64,000 nucleotides of DNA, taken from assembly GCF_041431415.1 (NCBI RefSeq), contig NZ_CP107845.1, forward strand, positions 1,240,001 to 1,304,000. The letters are read 5' to 3'. Position numbers and translations under genes: made by a program. Origin of the DNA: Streptomyces sp. NBC_00513 (GTDB lineage Bacteria > Actinomycetota > Actinomycetes > Streptomycetales > Streptomycetaceae). The notes under the pieces were generated by a model. That model was given only the letters and a program-made list of their open reading frames with translations. It was not told where the DNA came from and searched no databases. Below, piece by piece: positions 44,236 through 53,192 of the stretch; the first letter of the stretch is position 1; every line of letters starts with the position of its first letter.

Positions 44236-44538
44236 ATGGACGGAAAAGTCTGGCTCACCATCGCCGTGATCGTCGCCGTCGGGCTGGCGGCCCTGGCCGC
44301 CGTACTGCTCGTGCGGGTGTTCAAGGCGCGGAAGCTGCTGGTCGACGCGGGGATCCCGCTGCGCGACAAGGCCCTGTTCTGGGTGGCCGTGGCCTACACG
44401 ATCTCGCCCGTGGACCTGATCCCGGACCCCGTGTACCTCGACGACATCGGGGTGCTCCTGCTGGCCCTGCGCTCCCTGCAGGCGGCGGCGACCGCGGCCC
44501 GCGGCGCCGGCAAGGCGCCGGACCGCGCCCTGCCCTGA
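44236..44538 (+). CDS. DUF1232 (YkvA-like) membrane protein
   Basis: The 100-residue protein has an N-terminal membrane helix (VWLTIAVIVAVGLAALAAVL) and the DUF1232 core RDKALFWVAVAYTISPVDLI then PDPVYLDDIGVLLLALRS, whose SPVDLIPD motif defines the family. Function is unknown; homologues are small integral membrane proteins. The ATG at 44236 follows an AGGAG run at 44227-44231. It lies 92 bp after marR. Confidence 0.9.
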   Translation: MDGKVWLTIAVIVAVGLAALAAVLLVRVFKARKLLVDAGIPLRDKALFWVAVAYTISPVDLIPDPVYLDDIGVLLLALRSLQAAATAARGAGKAPDRALP

Positions 44539-44783
44539 GCCGACCGCCACCGCATCACCCCCTCGGCGGACCGCCGCCGCCCCGTCCTCGGCACGGCACC
44601 GCGTTCCTCCAGCCGATTCCCCCGGCTCCCTCGACTCCCGCCCGACGCCGCACCACCCCCTGCCGCCCCAGGCGCCACCTGCGCACCGGCCAATGAAACG
44701 ATGGCCCCACCCAGGCGCGCCGGCCCGAACGCCCCGCGCCCCGGGGCCGAGAGTCGGGCCCGGCAGGACAGGAAGCGGCATCC

Positions 44784-46901
44784 ATGAAACCTCTCGGCCC
44801 CGGCGACCCGATCCGACTCGGCCCCTACCGCGTCATCGGTGTCCTCGGCGAAGGCGGCATGGGCAAGGTCTACTTCGGCCGCGACCACACCGGTGCCATC
44901 GCCGCCGTGAAGGTGCTGCTGCCCGAACTGACGCACGACCAGAACCTCGTCCAGCGCTTCCTGCGCGAGGCTCACACCGCGCGGGCGGTCACCGGCGCCG
45001 GTGTCGCCCGGGTCCTCGGCGCCGAGAGCGAGGGCAACCGCCCCTGGATCGCGACCGAGTTCCTCTCCGGCCCCACCCTGGACGAGGCGGTACGCGCCTA
45101 CGGCCCGTTCGACACCGCCGGGGTGCGCGCGCTGGCGGCCTCGCTGGCCGACACCCTCCGCGACATCCACGCGGCGGGGTTGGTCCACCGCGACCTGAAG
45201 CCCGCCAACATCGTGCTCACCTCGACCGGGCCGCGGGTCATCGACTTCGGCATCGCCCGGCCCGAGCACGGACTGACCCTCACCACCACGGGCCAGGTGC
45301 CCGTCACTCCCGGATACGGCGCCCCCGAGCAGGTCCTGGGGCAGCGCGTGGGCCCCGCGGCGGACGTCTTCTCGCTGGGCGCGGTCCTCGTGTACGCCGC
45401 CACCGGGCAACGCGCCTTCGACGGGACGCACGTGGCCGCCGTGCAGTACGAGGTGGTCCACGGGGAAGCCCGCCTGTCCACCGTGCCCGAGGAACTGCGC
45501 GCGCTGATCATCCCCTGCCTCGCCAAGGACCCGGGACCGCGCCCCACGCCCGAGCAGATCGCCGGAGCCTTCGCGCCCCCGCGCGGCGCGGACCGGTCCT
45601 GGCGCAAGGGTCCGCTCGCCGCCGACATCGCCCGCCGGCAGGCGGAGGCGGAACGCCAGGCCGCGCCGGAGGGGGCCACGGTCACCGTCGGTCCCTCGCG
45701 GCGCCGGTTCCTGCGCACCTCCCTCGGCGCGGGCGGGTTGCTGGCCGTGTCGGGCGGCGGCGCCGGCATCTGGTGGTCGATGCGCGAGGAGACCCCGAAG
45801 GGTCCGCCGCGGAACGGACTCGCCCACCAGGCGGCTCTGTTGGACCGCCCCGCCAAGACGCCGGGCCGCGCGCCCGAGCCGCTGTGGGGCCCCCTGCCCG
45901 TGGCGGCGGCGGCGCCGGCGGACGGTGTGCCGACCACACCGCTGTCCCTGGTCGACGTGGTGATGTTCGCGGGCAAGGACGGCGGCCTGGTGGCCCACCT
46001 CGCCAAGACCGGCGAGGAGAAGTGGCGACTGCCGGACATCTCCGCGGAGGCCGGCGTCCTGGCCATGACGGAACGCCTGTTCCTCGCGGTGGACGCGGGC
46101 GGCACGCTGCGCGTCCACAACGCCTCCACCAGCGCGTTGGAGTGGTCGCTCCCGGCGGCCGAGGCCGTCCGCCTCCTCGCGTTCGACGGCGAGGCCGTGT
46201 ACGTGGTGACCAAGGACAACCGACTGCGGGCGATCAACACCGGGCTCCAGACCGTCCGCTGGACCGTGCCGATCCCGACCCTCGCCCTGCTCGGGTCCGG
46301 CCCCAAGGGCGCGGCCACCGGCAACAAGCTCGTCCTGACCGGTGCCAACGGGAACGCGTGGGGCTTCGAGTGCTTCCAGGGAAGCGCCATCTGGGAAGCC
46401 AAGGGCCGGGCGAGCTCCGCCGTCGAACCGCTCGTCGTCACCTACAAGCGCGAGACGACCAAGACGGAGTCCGTCTTCCTGGGCGGACTCACCCTGTCGG
46501 TCCGTGAACTCACCAGCGGCCGGGAGACGTGGTCCGACGCCGCGGCCGCGGCCCCCGTCGAGGGCGCCGGCGGCTGGGGACCGCCGGTGAGCGACGGCGA
46601 CGCCCTGCTCGGCGTGAAGGACGGCACCCTGGTCAGGCTCAGCTCCGACAGGATGCTGGTCCTGGGGTACGGCGCGGTCGGACCCGGTCCGCTGCCGCAC
46701 GTCCGCCCCGTGGTCCAGGGGCGGACCGTGTGGGTGGTTCTGGCGGAGGGGAAGGGCGTCGCCGCGCACTCGACCACCGACGGCGCCCGCTTCTGGACCT
46801 GGTCCACCGACTCGCACGGGCCCTGGGCGATGTCCGGCGCCGAGAACCGCGTCTTCCTCGTCAACGACGGGAAGATCACGGCCATGCCCTCCGTCGGATG
46901 A
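44784..46901 (+). CDS. Ser/Thr protein kinase with internal Tat-like anchor and PQQ propeller
   Basis: The 705-residue protein has an N-terminal Hanks kinase (about 12-265): the Gly loop VLGEGGMGKVYFGRD, AVKVL Lys, catalytic HRDLKPANIVL, DFGIARPEHG and the APE-like GYGAPEQ are all intact. A linker reaches SRRRFL at residues 305-310, directly before one hydrophobic segment (GAGGLLAVSGGGAGIWW). The rest is a PQQ-like beta-propeller (repeats such as GLQTVRWTVPIP) that should lie outside the cell. The twin-arginine motif suggests Tat export of the sensor. A pseudokinase and second kinase follow. Confidence 0.92.
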   Translation: MKPLGPGDPIRLGPYRVIGVLGEGGMGKVYFGRDHTGAIAAVKVLLPELTHDQNLVQRFLREAHTARAVTGAGVARVLGAESEGNRPWIATEFLSGPTLDEAVRAYGPFDTAGVRALAASLADTLRDIHAAGLVHRDLKPANIVLTSTGPRVIDFGIARPEHGLTLTTTGQVPVTPGYGAPEQVLGQRVGPAADVFSLGAVLVYAATGQRAFDGTHVAAVQYEVVHGEARLSTVPEELRALIIPCLAKDPGPRPTPEQIAGAFAPPRGADRSWRKGPLAADIARRQAEAERQAAPEGATVTVGPSRRRFLRTSLGAGGLLAVSGGGAGIWWSMREETPKGPPRNGLAHQAALLDRPAKTPGRAPEPLWGPLPVAAAAPADGVPTTPLSLVDVVMFAGKDGGLVAHLAKTGEEKWRLPDISAEAGVLAMTERLFLAVDAGGTLRVHNASTSALEWSLPAAEAVRLLAFDGEAVYVVTKDNRLRAINTGLQTVRWTVPIPTLALLGSGPKGAATGNKLVLTGANGNAWGFECFQGSAIWEAKGRASSAVEPLVVTYKRETTKTESVFLGGLTLSVRELTSGRETWSDAAAAAPVEGAGGWGPPVSDGDALLGVKDGTLVRLSSDRMLVLGYGAVGPGPLPHVRPVVQGRTVWVVLAEGKGVAAHSTTDGARFWTWSTDSHGPWAMSGAENRVFLVNDGKITAMPSVG

Positions 46902-46999
46902 CCCCGCGGGCCCGACGTCACGCCCCACCCGGCTCCCCCGCTCCCCCGACCACCGCTTAGGCTCGGTGGGCCATCAGCCGAACCCGGGGGACCTCGCGC

Positions 47000-47941
47000 A
47001 TGGAACGCCTACGTCAGGACGACCCGTCACGCATCGGGCCGTACGTGATCCTGGCGCGCCTGGACGCCGAATCCGCGGAACGCGGCGTGCCCGAGCGCCG
47101 GTTCCTCGCCCGTACCGCCGACGGCCACCGGACCGTCCTCCTGTGTCTGCCGCGGGTCGGCGCCGACCCGTCCCGGTGGGCGATCGAGGCCGAGGGCGCA
47201 CGGCGGCTCGACGTGCCGCGCCTGCTCCCCGTCGCGGAAGTCGACGGCACGGCCGGATTCCCCTGGTCCACCACTCCCTACACGCCCGTGCTGCCCCTCC
47301 CGGCCGCGCTCGCCGCGTACGGCGGGCCGCTCCCCGAGGACCTGGTGCGCCACGTGGGCGCCGGCCTCGCCGAGGGCCTGGCCGACCTGCACGACCGGGG
47401 GTTCACCCACGCCGGGTTGTCGCCGGCGGCCGTTCTGCTCACGGCGGGCGGACCACTGTTGGCGTGCTTCGGCGCCGTACGGGCCGCCGCCCCCGACGGG
47501 ACGCGCCGCTCCGGGCTGCCCGGCCTCGACCCGGGCTGTCTGGCCCTGGAGCAGGCTTCCGGCGGGCGGCCCACGCCGCTGGGGGACGTCTTCGCGCTCG
47601 GCGCGGTACTGGCCTACGCCTCGACGGGCCACACCGTGCCCGAGCAGAGCGAACTGCCCCCGGGATTGCGGCGGTTGATCGGAAGTTGCCTCGCGTCGAC
47701 GCCCGCCGACCGGCCGCGGTCGGCGCGGGAAGTGCTGCACGAACTCACCGGGCACGCGGCCGACGCCTCTCCCGGCGCGCCGGCTCCGGCGACGGCCGCG
47801 GCCGGGCCGCTCGCGCTGCCGGGCCGGGTCGTCGCCGCGCTCGCCGCCCAGTCCGCGGCGCTCCTCGCGGCCGAACTGCCGGCCACCACCGAGTCCACCC
47901 CTCCCCCGCCGTTCCCGCCGGCCGCCCAGAAGGTGCACTGA
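47000..47941 (+). CDS. Protein-kinase-like pseudokinase
   Basis: The 313-residue protein follows the kinase fold of its neighbours (SRIGPYVILARLDAE, LVRHVGAGLAEGLADLHDRG, GDVFALGAVLAYASTG, and LRRLIGSCLASTPADRPRSA) but lacks catalytic residues. The ATP Lys region reads RTVLLCLPRV, HRDLKPAN is replaced by THAGLSPAAVLL, and the DFG position reads CFGAV. Phosphotransfer is therefore not expected. It ends in an Ala/Pro-rich tail without a clear membrane helix. Lying between two active kinases (5 bp before the next), it may be a scaffold or allosteric partner. Confidence 0.85.
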   Translation: MERLRQDDPSRIGPYVILARLDAESAERGVPERRFLARTADGHRTVLLCLPRVGADPSRWAIEAEGARRLDVPRLLPVAEVDGTAGFPWSTTPYTPVLPLPAALAAYGGPLPEDLVRHVGAGLAEGLADLHDRGFTHAGLSPAAVLLTAGGPLLACFGAVRAAAPDGTRRSGLPGLDPGCLALEQASGGRPTPLGDVFALGAVLAYASTGHTVPEQSELPPGLRRLIGSCLASTPADRPRSAREVLHELTGHAADASPGAPAPATAAAGPLALPGRVVAALAAQSAALLAAELPATTESTPPPPFPPAAQKVH

Positions 47942-47946
47942 CCCCG

Positions 47947-50124
47947 ATGCCCGCCGCCCCGGCCGACCGTTCCCCCCTCATGCCCCTCACCCACGACGAT
48001 CCCGCGCACCTCGGCGACCATCAGTTGCTCGCCCGGCTCGGCAGCGGCGGCATGGGCACCGTCTACCTGGCCCGTTCACTGCGCGGCCGGACGGTCGCGT
48101 TGAAGACCGTGCACGCCAGGATCGCCGCCGACACGGCCTTCCGTACCCGTTTCCGGCTGGAGGCGGACGCGGCCCGGGTCATGGGCGGCAGGTACGGCGC
48201 GGGCGTCGTCGCGGCCGACGCCCTGGCGACGACGCCCTGGCTGGCGACCGAGTACGTCATCGGCCCGCAGCTCGACGAGGCCGTCCGGCTCGGCGGACCG
48301 CTGTCCGAGGTGTGCGTGCGGAACCTGGGCGCCGATCTCGCGCGGGGGCTCGGCCAGTTGCACCGCTCCGACGTGGTGCACCGGGACCTCAAACCGTCCA
48401 ACGTCATGATCACGGCCGAGGGCCCCAAGGTCATCGACTTCGGCATCGCGCGGGCCCTCGGGGACGAGCGGCTGACGCGCGTCGGCGCGGCGACCGGCAC
48501 CCCCGCGTTCATGTCCCCGGAGCAGGCGGGCGGACTCGACCACACGCCGGCGGGCGACGTGTTCGCGCTGGCGGGTGTGCTGGTCTTCGCGGCGGCCGGA
48601 CGCGGCCCGTTCGGCGGCGGTCAGGCCGCGGACCTGCTGTACCGGGTGCGCTACGCGGACCCGGACCTCGGCGGCGTCCCGGAGGGGCTGCTGCCGCTGC
48701 TCGCCCGCTGCCTGGACAAGGACCCCGCGCGGCGGCCCACGACGGCCGAGCTGGCCCGGTGGCTCGCCCCCGAGGGCGGCGTCTTCGCCGACGGGCTCGC
48801 GCCCGCCGTGCTGGCCGACATCGCCCGGCGGGGCGCGGCCGTCTGGGAGGCGCCGCCGGCCCGACTCCCGGCACCCGCCTCGAACTCCACGACGGAGCCG
48901 CCGGCCGTGCCGACGGGCGGCGTGTCCCGCCGCGGCCTGCTCGTGTGGGGTGGTGGCGCGGCCGGCGCGGCGGCCCTCGCCGGCGGCGGACTGTGGGCCT
49001 GGCTCGCGCAGGGCGGGGGCGAGTCGGAGACCGCGGAGCCTCCGTTGCCGGGCGGGCCTTCGGCGCTGTGGGCGAAGGAGGGCCTGAACGACAGCCACCG
49101 TATGGCGCCGACCCGGGTGGGGGACGTTCTCGTGCTTCCCGGCACGTCGGCCGTCTCCGGCATCAACCTGAAGACGGGCAAGTACGACTGGTCCGCGGAC
49201 GTCGAGCACGACACGCGGGTCGCGGTCGACGGCAAGGCGGCCTACGTCCTGCGCATGACGAAGGACGCCGACAAGGCCCTGGCCCTCGTCGCCGTCCCGG
49301 AACCGCTCACGGACAAGAAGCCGCCCGTCCTGACGCTTCCCGCGTTCGACGGCGGCGAGGTGAGGAACCAACTGCTGCGCGTGCGGGGCGACATGGTGCT
49401 CTTCCACGCGAAGGCCCGGTCGGGCGACGGGTGGTTCCTGGTGGCCGCGAGCCTGGCGTCCGGCAAGGAACTGTGGCGCGGGCCGGCACCGGCGCCCGCC
49501 GGGACGTACGACAGGGTCTACCTCGTCGCCGACACGACGAAGCACGGGCTGCTGGTGTGCGGCAAGGCGCAGGCCATGGACGGCCTGACGCTGTCCATGC
49601 ACGATCCGGCCACCGGCAAGGTGCGTTGGAGCAAGACCGTGATCGTCCCGGGCACGCCGCCCTCCCGGCTCACCGCGGACGACGAGCACGTCTACTTCGG
49701 CGCCGACGCCCTCCAGGCCCTGCGGCTGACCGACGGGGGCGTGGCGTGGTCCTTCGGCGCGGACCGCGATCTGGGGAACAACGCCCAGGGGCAGCGCCGT
49801 TACGGGATCCCCGCGGTCCGCGACGGGGTCGTCTACGCCACGGAGGGCGGTCGCGGGCTCGTCGGCGTGGACGCGCGCACCGGTGCCGGGAGATGGACGG
49901 AGAAGACCCGGAAGGACACCCTCACCCGGGGGGAGACCGCCCCGGTGGTGAGTTCCGCGTACGTGTACGACATCGACACGATCGGACTGCGGGCCGTCGA
50001 GCTGAGCACGGGACGCCCCGCGTGGCGGTTCACGTGCATGGCCTTGAACCTCTTCGCGGACCCGGACGGCTCTCTGCTCTACGCCCTGGAGGAGCGCAAG
50101 TCGTTCGCCCTGCCGATGTCCTAG
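47947..50124 (+). CDS. Ser/Thr protein kinase with internal Tat-like anchor and PQQ propeller
   Basis: The 725-residue protein is built like the kinase at 44784. The kinase domain (about 22-285) has LARLGSGGMGTVYLARS, TVALKTV, VHRDLKPSNVMI, DFGIARALGD and TPAFMSPEQ. A linker follows with SRRGLL at 327-332 leading into a hydrophobic span (GGGAAGAAALAGGGLWAWLA). The C-terminal propeller has PQQ-type repeats (SLASGKELWRGP, DPATGKVRWSKT, DARTGAGRWTEK). It starts 5 bp after the pseudokinase, so the two are probably translated together. A strong terminator follows. Confidence 0.93.
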   Translation: MPAAPADRSPLMPLTHDDPAHLGDHQLLARLGSGGMGTVYLARSLRGRTVALKTVHARIAADTAFRTRFRLEADAARVMGGRYGAGVVAADALATTPWLATEYVIGPQLDEAVRLGGPLSEVCVRNLGADLARGLGQLHRSDVVHRDLKPSNVMITAEGPKVIDFGIARALGDERLTRVGAATGTPAFMSPEQAGGLDHTPAGDVFALAGVLVFAAAGRGPFGGGQAADLLYRVRYADPDLGGVPEGLLPLLARCLDKDPARRPTTAELARWLAPEGGVFADGLAPAVLADIARRGAAVWEAPPARLPAPASNSTTEPPAVPTGGVSRRGLLVWGGGAAGAAALAGGGLWAWLAQGGGESETAEPPLPGGPSALWAKEGLNDSHRMAPTRVGDVLVLPGTSAVSGINLKTGKYDWSADVEHDTRVAVDGKAAYVLRMTKDADKALALVAVPEPLTDKKPPVLTLPAFDGGEVRNQLLRVRGDMVLFHAKARSGDGWFLVAASLASGKELWRGPAPAPAGTYDRVYLVADTTKHGLLVCGKAQAMDGLTLSMHDPATGKVRWSKTVIVPGTPPSRLTADDEHVYFGADALQALRLTDGGVAWSFGADRDLGNNAQGQRRYGIPAVRDGVVYATEGGRGLVGVDARTGAGRWTEKTRKDTLTRGETAPVVSSAYVYDIDTIGLRAVELSTGRPAWRFTCMALNLFADPDGSLLYALEERKSFALPMS

Positions 50125-50127
50125 ACG

Positions 50128-50162
50128 CGCCGTGCGGCCCCGGAGTCCGGAGCCGCACGGCG
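50128..50162. terminator. Bidirectional terminator between kinase and FAS1 genes
   Basis: CGCCGTGCGGC (50128-50138) pairs perfectly with GCCGCACGGCG (50152-50162), with extra CCGGA/TCCGG pairing inside. It lies in the 77-bp gap between convergent genes. Confidence 0.75.
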
Positions 50163-50201
50163 TGCGCTCGTCCCTCGCGCGCACCCTCGCGCGCGTCGGT
50201 G

Positions 50202-50846
50202 CTACTTGGGCATCAGGACGGTGTCGACGATGTAGACGGTGGCGTTGGCGGTGGGAACGTTGCCGCAGACCACGTTGGAGGTTCCGTTGACCTTGTAGGC
50301 CTCGCCGGAGCCGGCCGTGGTGATCTTGCCCTTCTCCAGGGTGTCGAAGGAACCGGAGTCGAGCTGCTTGGGCGCGAGCTTCTGGCCCACGACGTGGTAG
50401 GTCAGGATCTTGGTGAGCATGGCCTTGTCGGCGAGGACCTTGTCCAGGTCCGCCTTCGGGATCTTCGCGAAGGCGTCGTTGGTGGGGGCGAAGACGGTGA
50501 TGTCCTTCGCGTTGTTGAGGGTGTCGACCAGTCCGGCCTGCTTGACGGCCGCGACCAGCGTGGACAGGGCGGGGTTGTTGGAGGCGGCGGTGGCGACCGG
50601 GTCCTTGGCCATCCCGTCGAAGGAACCCGCACCCTCCTTCGGCACACCCGCGCACGCCGGGCCGAACGGGGCGTCCATCGCCATGGCGGGCGTGGAGGCG
50701 GCGTCCGTGCCGGGGGTGGCCTGCTCGGAGGCGGCGCTGCCGGCGCTCGACTTCTCACCGGAGTCCGAGCAGGCGGCCAGCGCGAAGGGAAGGACCGATG
50801 CGGCGGCGACGGCGACGGCGGTACGGCGGAAACGAAGAGCCATCAT
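50202..50846 (-). CDS. Fasciclin (FAS1) domain lipoprotein
   Basis: The 214-residue protein starts with a lipoprotein signal ending in a lipobox (VLPFALAAC), then a Ser/Ala-rich linker. One FAS1 domain follows with H1 box TVFAPTNDAFAKIP, TYHVVGQKL and the terminal VYIVDTVLMPK. It is anchored to the outer face of the membrane and probably mediates adhesion or protein contact. The ATG at 50846 gives a standard signal peptide and has GGAGA about ten bases upstream; an in-frame ATG at 50870 would add eight residues. Confidence 0.92.
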   Translation of the reverse strand: MMALRFRRTAVAVAAASVLPFALAACSDSGEKSSAGSAASEQATPGTDAASTPAMAMDAPFGPACAGVPKEGAGSFDGMAKDPVATAASNNPALSTLVAAVKQAGLVDTLNNAKDITVFAPTNDAFAKIPKADLDKVLADKAMLTKILTYHVVGQKLAPKQLDSGSFDTLEKGKITTAGSGEAYKVNGTSNVVCGNVPTANATVYIVDTVLMPK

Positions 50847-50952
50847 GACGGTTGTTCTCCTTGGGATCATCCGGGGGTACTTCAGGGGGAATCAGGCATG
50901 GGGGTGGTACGGAAGGAGCGGTGTGGGGGTGGCGGCAGCGCCGCCGGGTGGG

Positions 50953-51207
50953 TCAGGCGGCGGAAACCACGACCGTGGGCCGGCGGTTCGCGCGGCCCGT
51001 GGGGGGTCTGCGGTCCGCGCCGGGAGCACCGGTGGGTGCCGCGCCCGGCCGGTCGGGGGAACCCGGCGCCGCCGAGGCCCTCGCGGAGTGACCCGTCGCC
51101 GACGGGAGACCCCGAGGGGCCGCCACCGTCCGGACGGGCTCCCCGGACGGCAGAACTGTCGGCGCCGCCTGGGCGTCGCGCTCGATGGTGCTGCCGTTGT
51201 CGCTCAC
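50953..51207 (-). CDS. Possible small Pro/Ala-rich protein
   Basis: A GTG at 51207 opens an 84-residue frame with strong third-position GC bias inside a 455-bp gap that otherwise shows nothing. The product is rich in Ala, Pro, Gly and Arg (LPSGEPVRTVAAPRGLPSAT) and has no domain I recognise. The ribosome site is weak. It could be a small secreted or regulatory peptide precursor, or a chance frame. Confidence 0.3.
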   Translation of the reverse strand: MSDNGSTIERDAQAAPTVLPSGEPVRTVAAPRGLPSATGHSARASAAPGSPDRPGAAPTGAPGADRRPPTGRANRRPTVVVSAA

Positions 51208-51301
51208 ACCCGGTCTTCGGCGCCGGGGAACGGGTGGATTGGTCGTTCCTCCTCTCGGATGACAACCGATCATCGGGTTGACGTCCTGCGAGAATCCGCG
51301 G

Positions 51302-51844
51302 ATGGACTCGACCTCGTACGAAGCACCCCTGAAGCTCCTTCCCGTCACCGAGGAACTGCGTCCCGTGGTGGAGCGGTTGGCGCAGCTGTACCGGCACGAC
51401 ATGTCGGAGTTCCTCGACTTCCTGCCGGGGCCCGACGGCAGGTTCGCCTTCCGTCCACTGCCCCTCTTCTTCAGCGAACCGGGACGCACGGTCCAGTTGA
51501 TCACCCACGGCTCGACCCCGGCGGGCTTCGTCCTGACCCGGCCGACGGAGGACGGGGCGACGTCGATCTCCGCGTTCTTCGTCGTACGGGCGCTGCGCAG
51601 GCGGGGCCTGGGCCGGCGGGCGGCGTTGGAGCTGTTGCGGTCCCGGCCGGGGCGCTGGGCGATTGCCTTCCAGGAGGTCAACGCGGGCGCCGCCCGGTTC
51701 TGGCGCGGCATCGCCGACGAGGCCGTGGGCCGGGAGGCCTGGCGCGAGGAACGGCGTCCCGTGCGGGTTCCGGGGCCGCCGGCGGGGGTGCCCGACGATC
51801 ACTGGATCTTCCTGGACACGGGTACGGGACGCGTGGCCCCTTAG
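51302..51844 (+). CDS. GNAT-family N-acetyltransferase
   Basis: The 180-residue protein has the GNAT core. The motif A region ISAFFVVRALRRRGLGRRAA carries the acetyl-CoA pyrophosphate loop RRRGLG, and motif B WAIAFQEVNAGAARFWRGI follows. The N-terminal strand and helix (LRPVVERLAQLYRHDMSEFL) resemble YjdJ-like acetyltransferases that modify small molecules or peptides. The substrate is unknown. The ATG at 51302 is preferred over 51278 on spacing. Confidence 0.88.
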   Translation: MDSTSYEAPLKLLPVTEELRPVVERLAQLYRHDMSEFLDFLPGPDGRFAFRPLPLFFSEPGRTVQLITHGSTPAGFVLTRPTEDGATSISAFFVVRALRRRGLGRRAALELLRSRPGRWAIAFQEVNAGAARFWRGIADEAVGREAWREERRPVRVPGPPAGVPDDHWIFLDTGTGRVAP

Positions 51845-51917
51845 GTCGTCTCTTCCGCCCAGTCGTACGGCGAGAAGCAGCCGACGGGGTGTCAGTGGGC
51901 GCCGGCACCATGTGCCC

Positions 51918-53192
51918 ATGCCTGATGACGATCTTGATGCTCTCTTCTCCTCCCCCTCGGCGCTGTTGGCCGCCGGTCCCGCGCGCGTGCGCGAGCGGGT
52001 ACCGGCGGCCGGCGGTGTGGGGCGCGAGGTGTTCACCCAGGCCGAGGCGGTGTTCGGGCGTGCGCGGGTGTCCCGGGCGGAGTTCGCGTCGTGGTTGCAC
52101 TTCGCCGCGAAGGTGCTGGGGCGCGAGGCGTACGCCGAGCTGACGGCCGCCGCCGAGCCCGGCATGCCGTGGCGGACGGTGTGGGCCTGGTGGCGGCCGG
52201 TCGGCGCCCACCGCGCCGAGCCCAACCTCAGCGGGGACTGGAGCATCGACGTCCACGACCCGGTGACCGACGGGGCCGGCGAGGACGGGGTCGAGGGGCC
52301 CCTGCTCAAGGTCTGGTCCCTGTGGACCGGTGACCGTTGGTTCGACCTCGCCACCGGGGCGCCGCGGCCGGCGCCCGGCGCCGGGACGTACGCGGAACGC
52401 GCCGACGAGGCCGAGGAAGAGGGCCCCGCGCTCTTCGACGGCGACGAGGACGGCCGGCGGCTGGTGTGTCCCGGCACCTGGGAGGAGCCCGTCCATCTCG
52501 GCGGGGGCCGTTTCCTGTTCGCCGAGGCCAGGGGGCTTGTCGTCGTCGAACGCGGCGAGGTGGCGCCGATCGCGGACCGGCCTGCCGGGGGCGCCGACGC
52601 CGGCTCGTGGGAGGAGGGCGTGGGCGAGCCGTGGTTCCTGGACCCGGCGCCGTCCGCGACCCCGCTCGACGCGGCCCGACTGGACGCGGTCTTCGACGGG
52701 GACACCATGGTCCGGGTGGCTCCCGACCGGCTGCCCGCCGCGCTCACGCACGCCCCCACGCGGGAGTTGCTCGTCGGCATGGGCCTGCCGCGCCACTGGG
52801 CGGCGGGCGTGACGGCCTTCGCCCTGGGCTACGACGAGGCGGGACCGGAGGCGGATCGGGAGGGGGAGAGCGTCGGCCCGCTGCACCTGGGGTCGTTCGA
52901 GCACGGCTTCGCCTCGTCCGTGCGGGTGCTGGTCCGGCCGGACACGGGCGAGGTCCTCGCACACCTCGGCGAGGGCGCACCGCTCCCCCTCGCGCGTGAC
53001 ATCGAGACGTTCCTGCGGCTGCTGGAGGCCGTCCGCCGGTACATGGGGGCGTGCTGGGACCCCTACCCGGCCGAGGACGGCATCGGGGACTTCCTGCGGG
53101 AGGTCGAGATCCTGAGCCCCGGCAGCCCGGAGCACGAGGTGTGGGAGCAGATCTTCTCGGCCGTGACGGTGCTCGGCGTCTACGGCTACTGA
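51918..53192 (+). CDS. SUKH-4-like protein with N-terminal extension
   Basis: The C-terminal part of this 424-residue protein (about 250-420) fits the SUKH-4 immunity fold: LVGMGLPRHWAAGVTAF, LHLGSFEHGFASSVRVLVRP, DTGEVLAHLGEG and the final FLRLLEAVRRYMG helix. The N-terminal half contains acidic, Trp-rich segments (WRTVWAWWRPVG, LLKVWSLWTGDRWFDLATG) that I do not recognise. SUKH proteins usually neutralise polymorphic toxins or nucleases, but no toxin gene is adjacent. Its end overlaps the convergent PLP enzyme gene by 7 bp. The homology is pattern-based. Confidence 0.6.
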   Translation: MPDDDLDALFSSPSALLAAGPARVRERVPAAGGVGREVFTQAEAVFGRARVSRAEFASWLHFAAKVLGREAYAELTAAAEPGMPWRTVWAWWRPVGAHRAEPNLSGDWSIDVHDPVTDGAGEDGVEGPLLKVWSLWTGDRWFDLATGAPRPAPGAGTYAERADEAEEEGPALFDGDEDGRRLVCPGTWEEPVHLGGGRFLFAEARGLVVVERGEVAPIADRPAGGADAGSWEEGVGEPWFLDPAPSATPLDAARLDAVFDGDTMVRVAPDRLPAALTHAPTRELLVGMGLPRHWAAGVTAFALGYDEAGPEADREGESVGPLHLGSFEHGFASSVRVLVRPDTGEVLAHLGEGAPLPLARDIETFLRLLEAVRRYMGACWDPYPAEDGIGDFLREVEILSPGSPEHEVWEQIFSAVTVLGVYGY

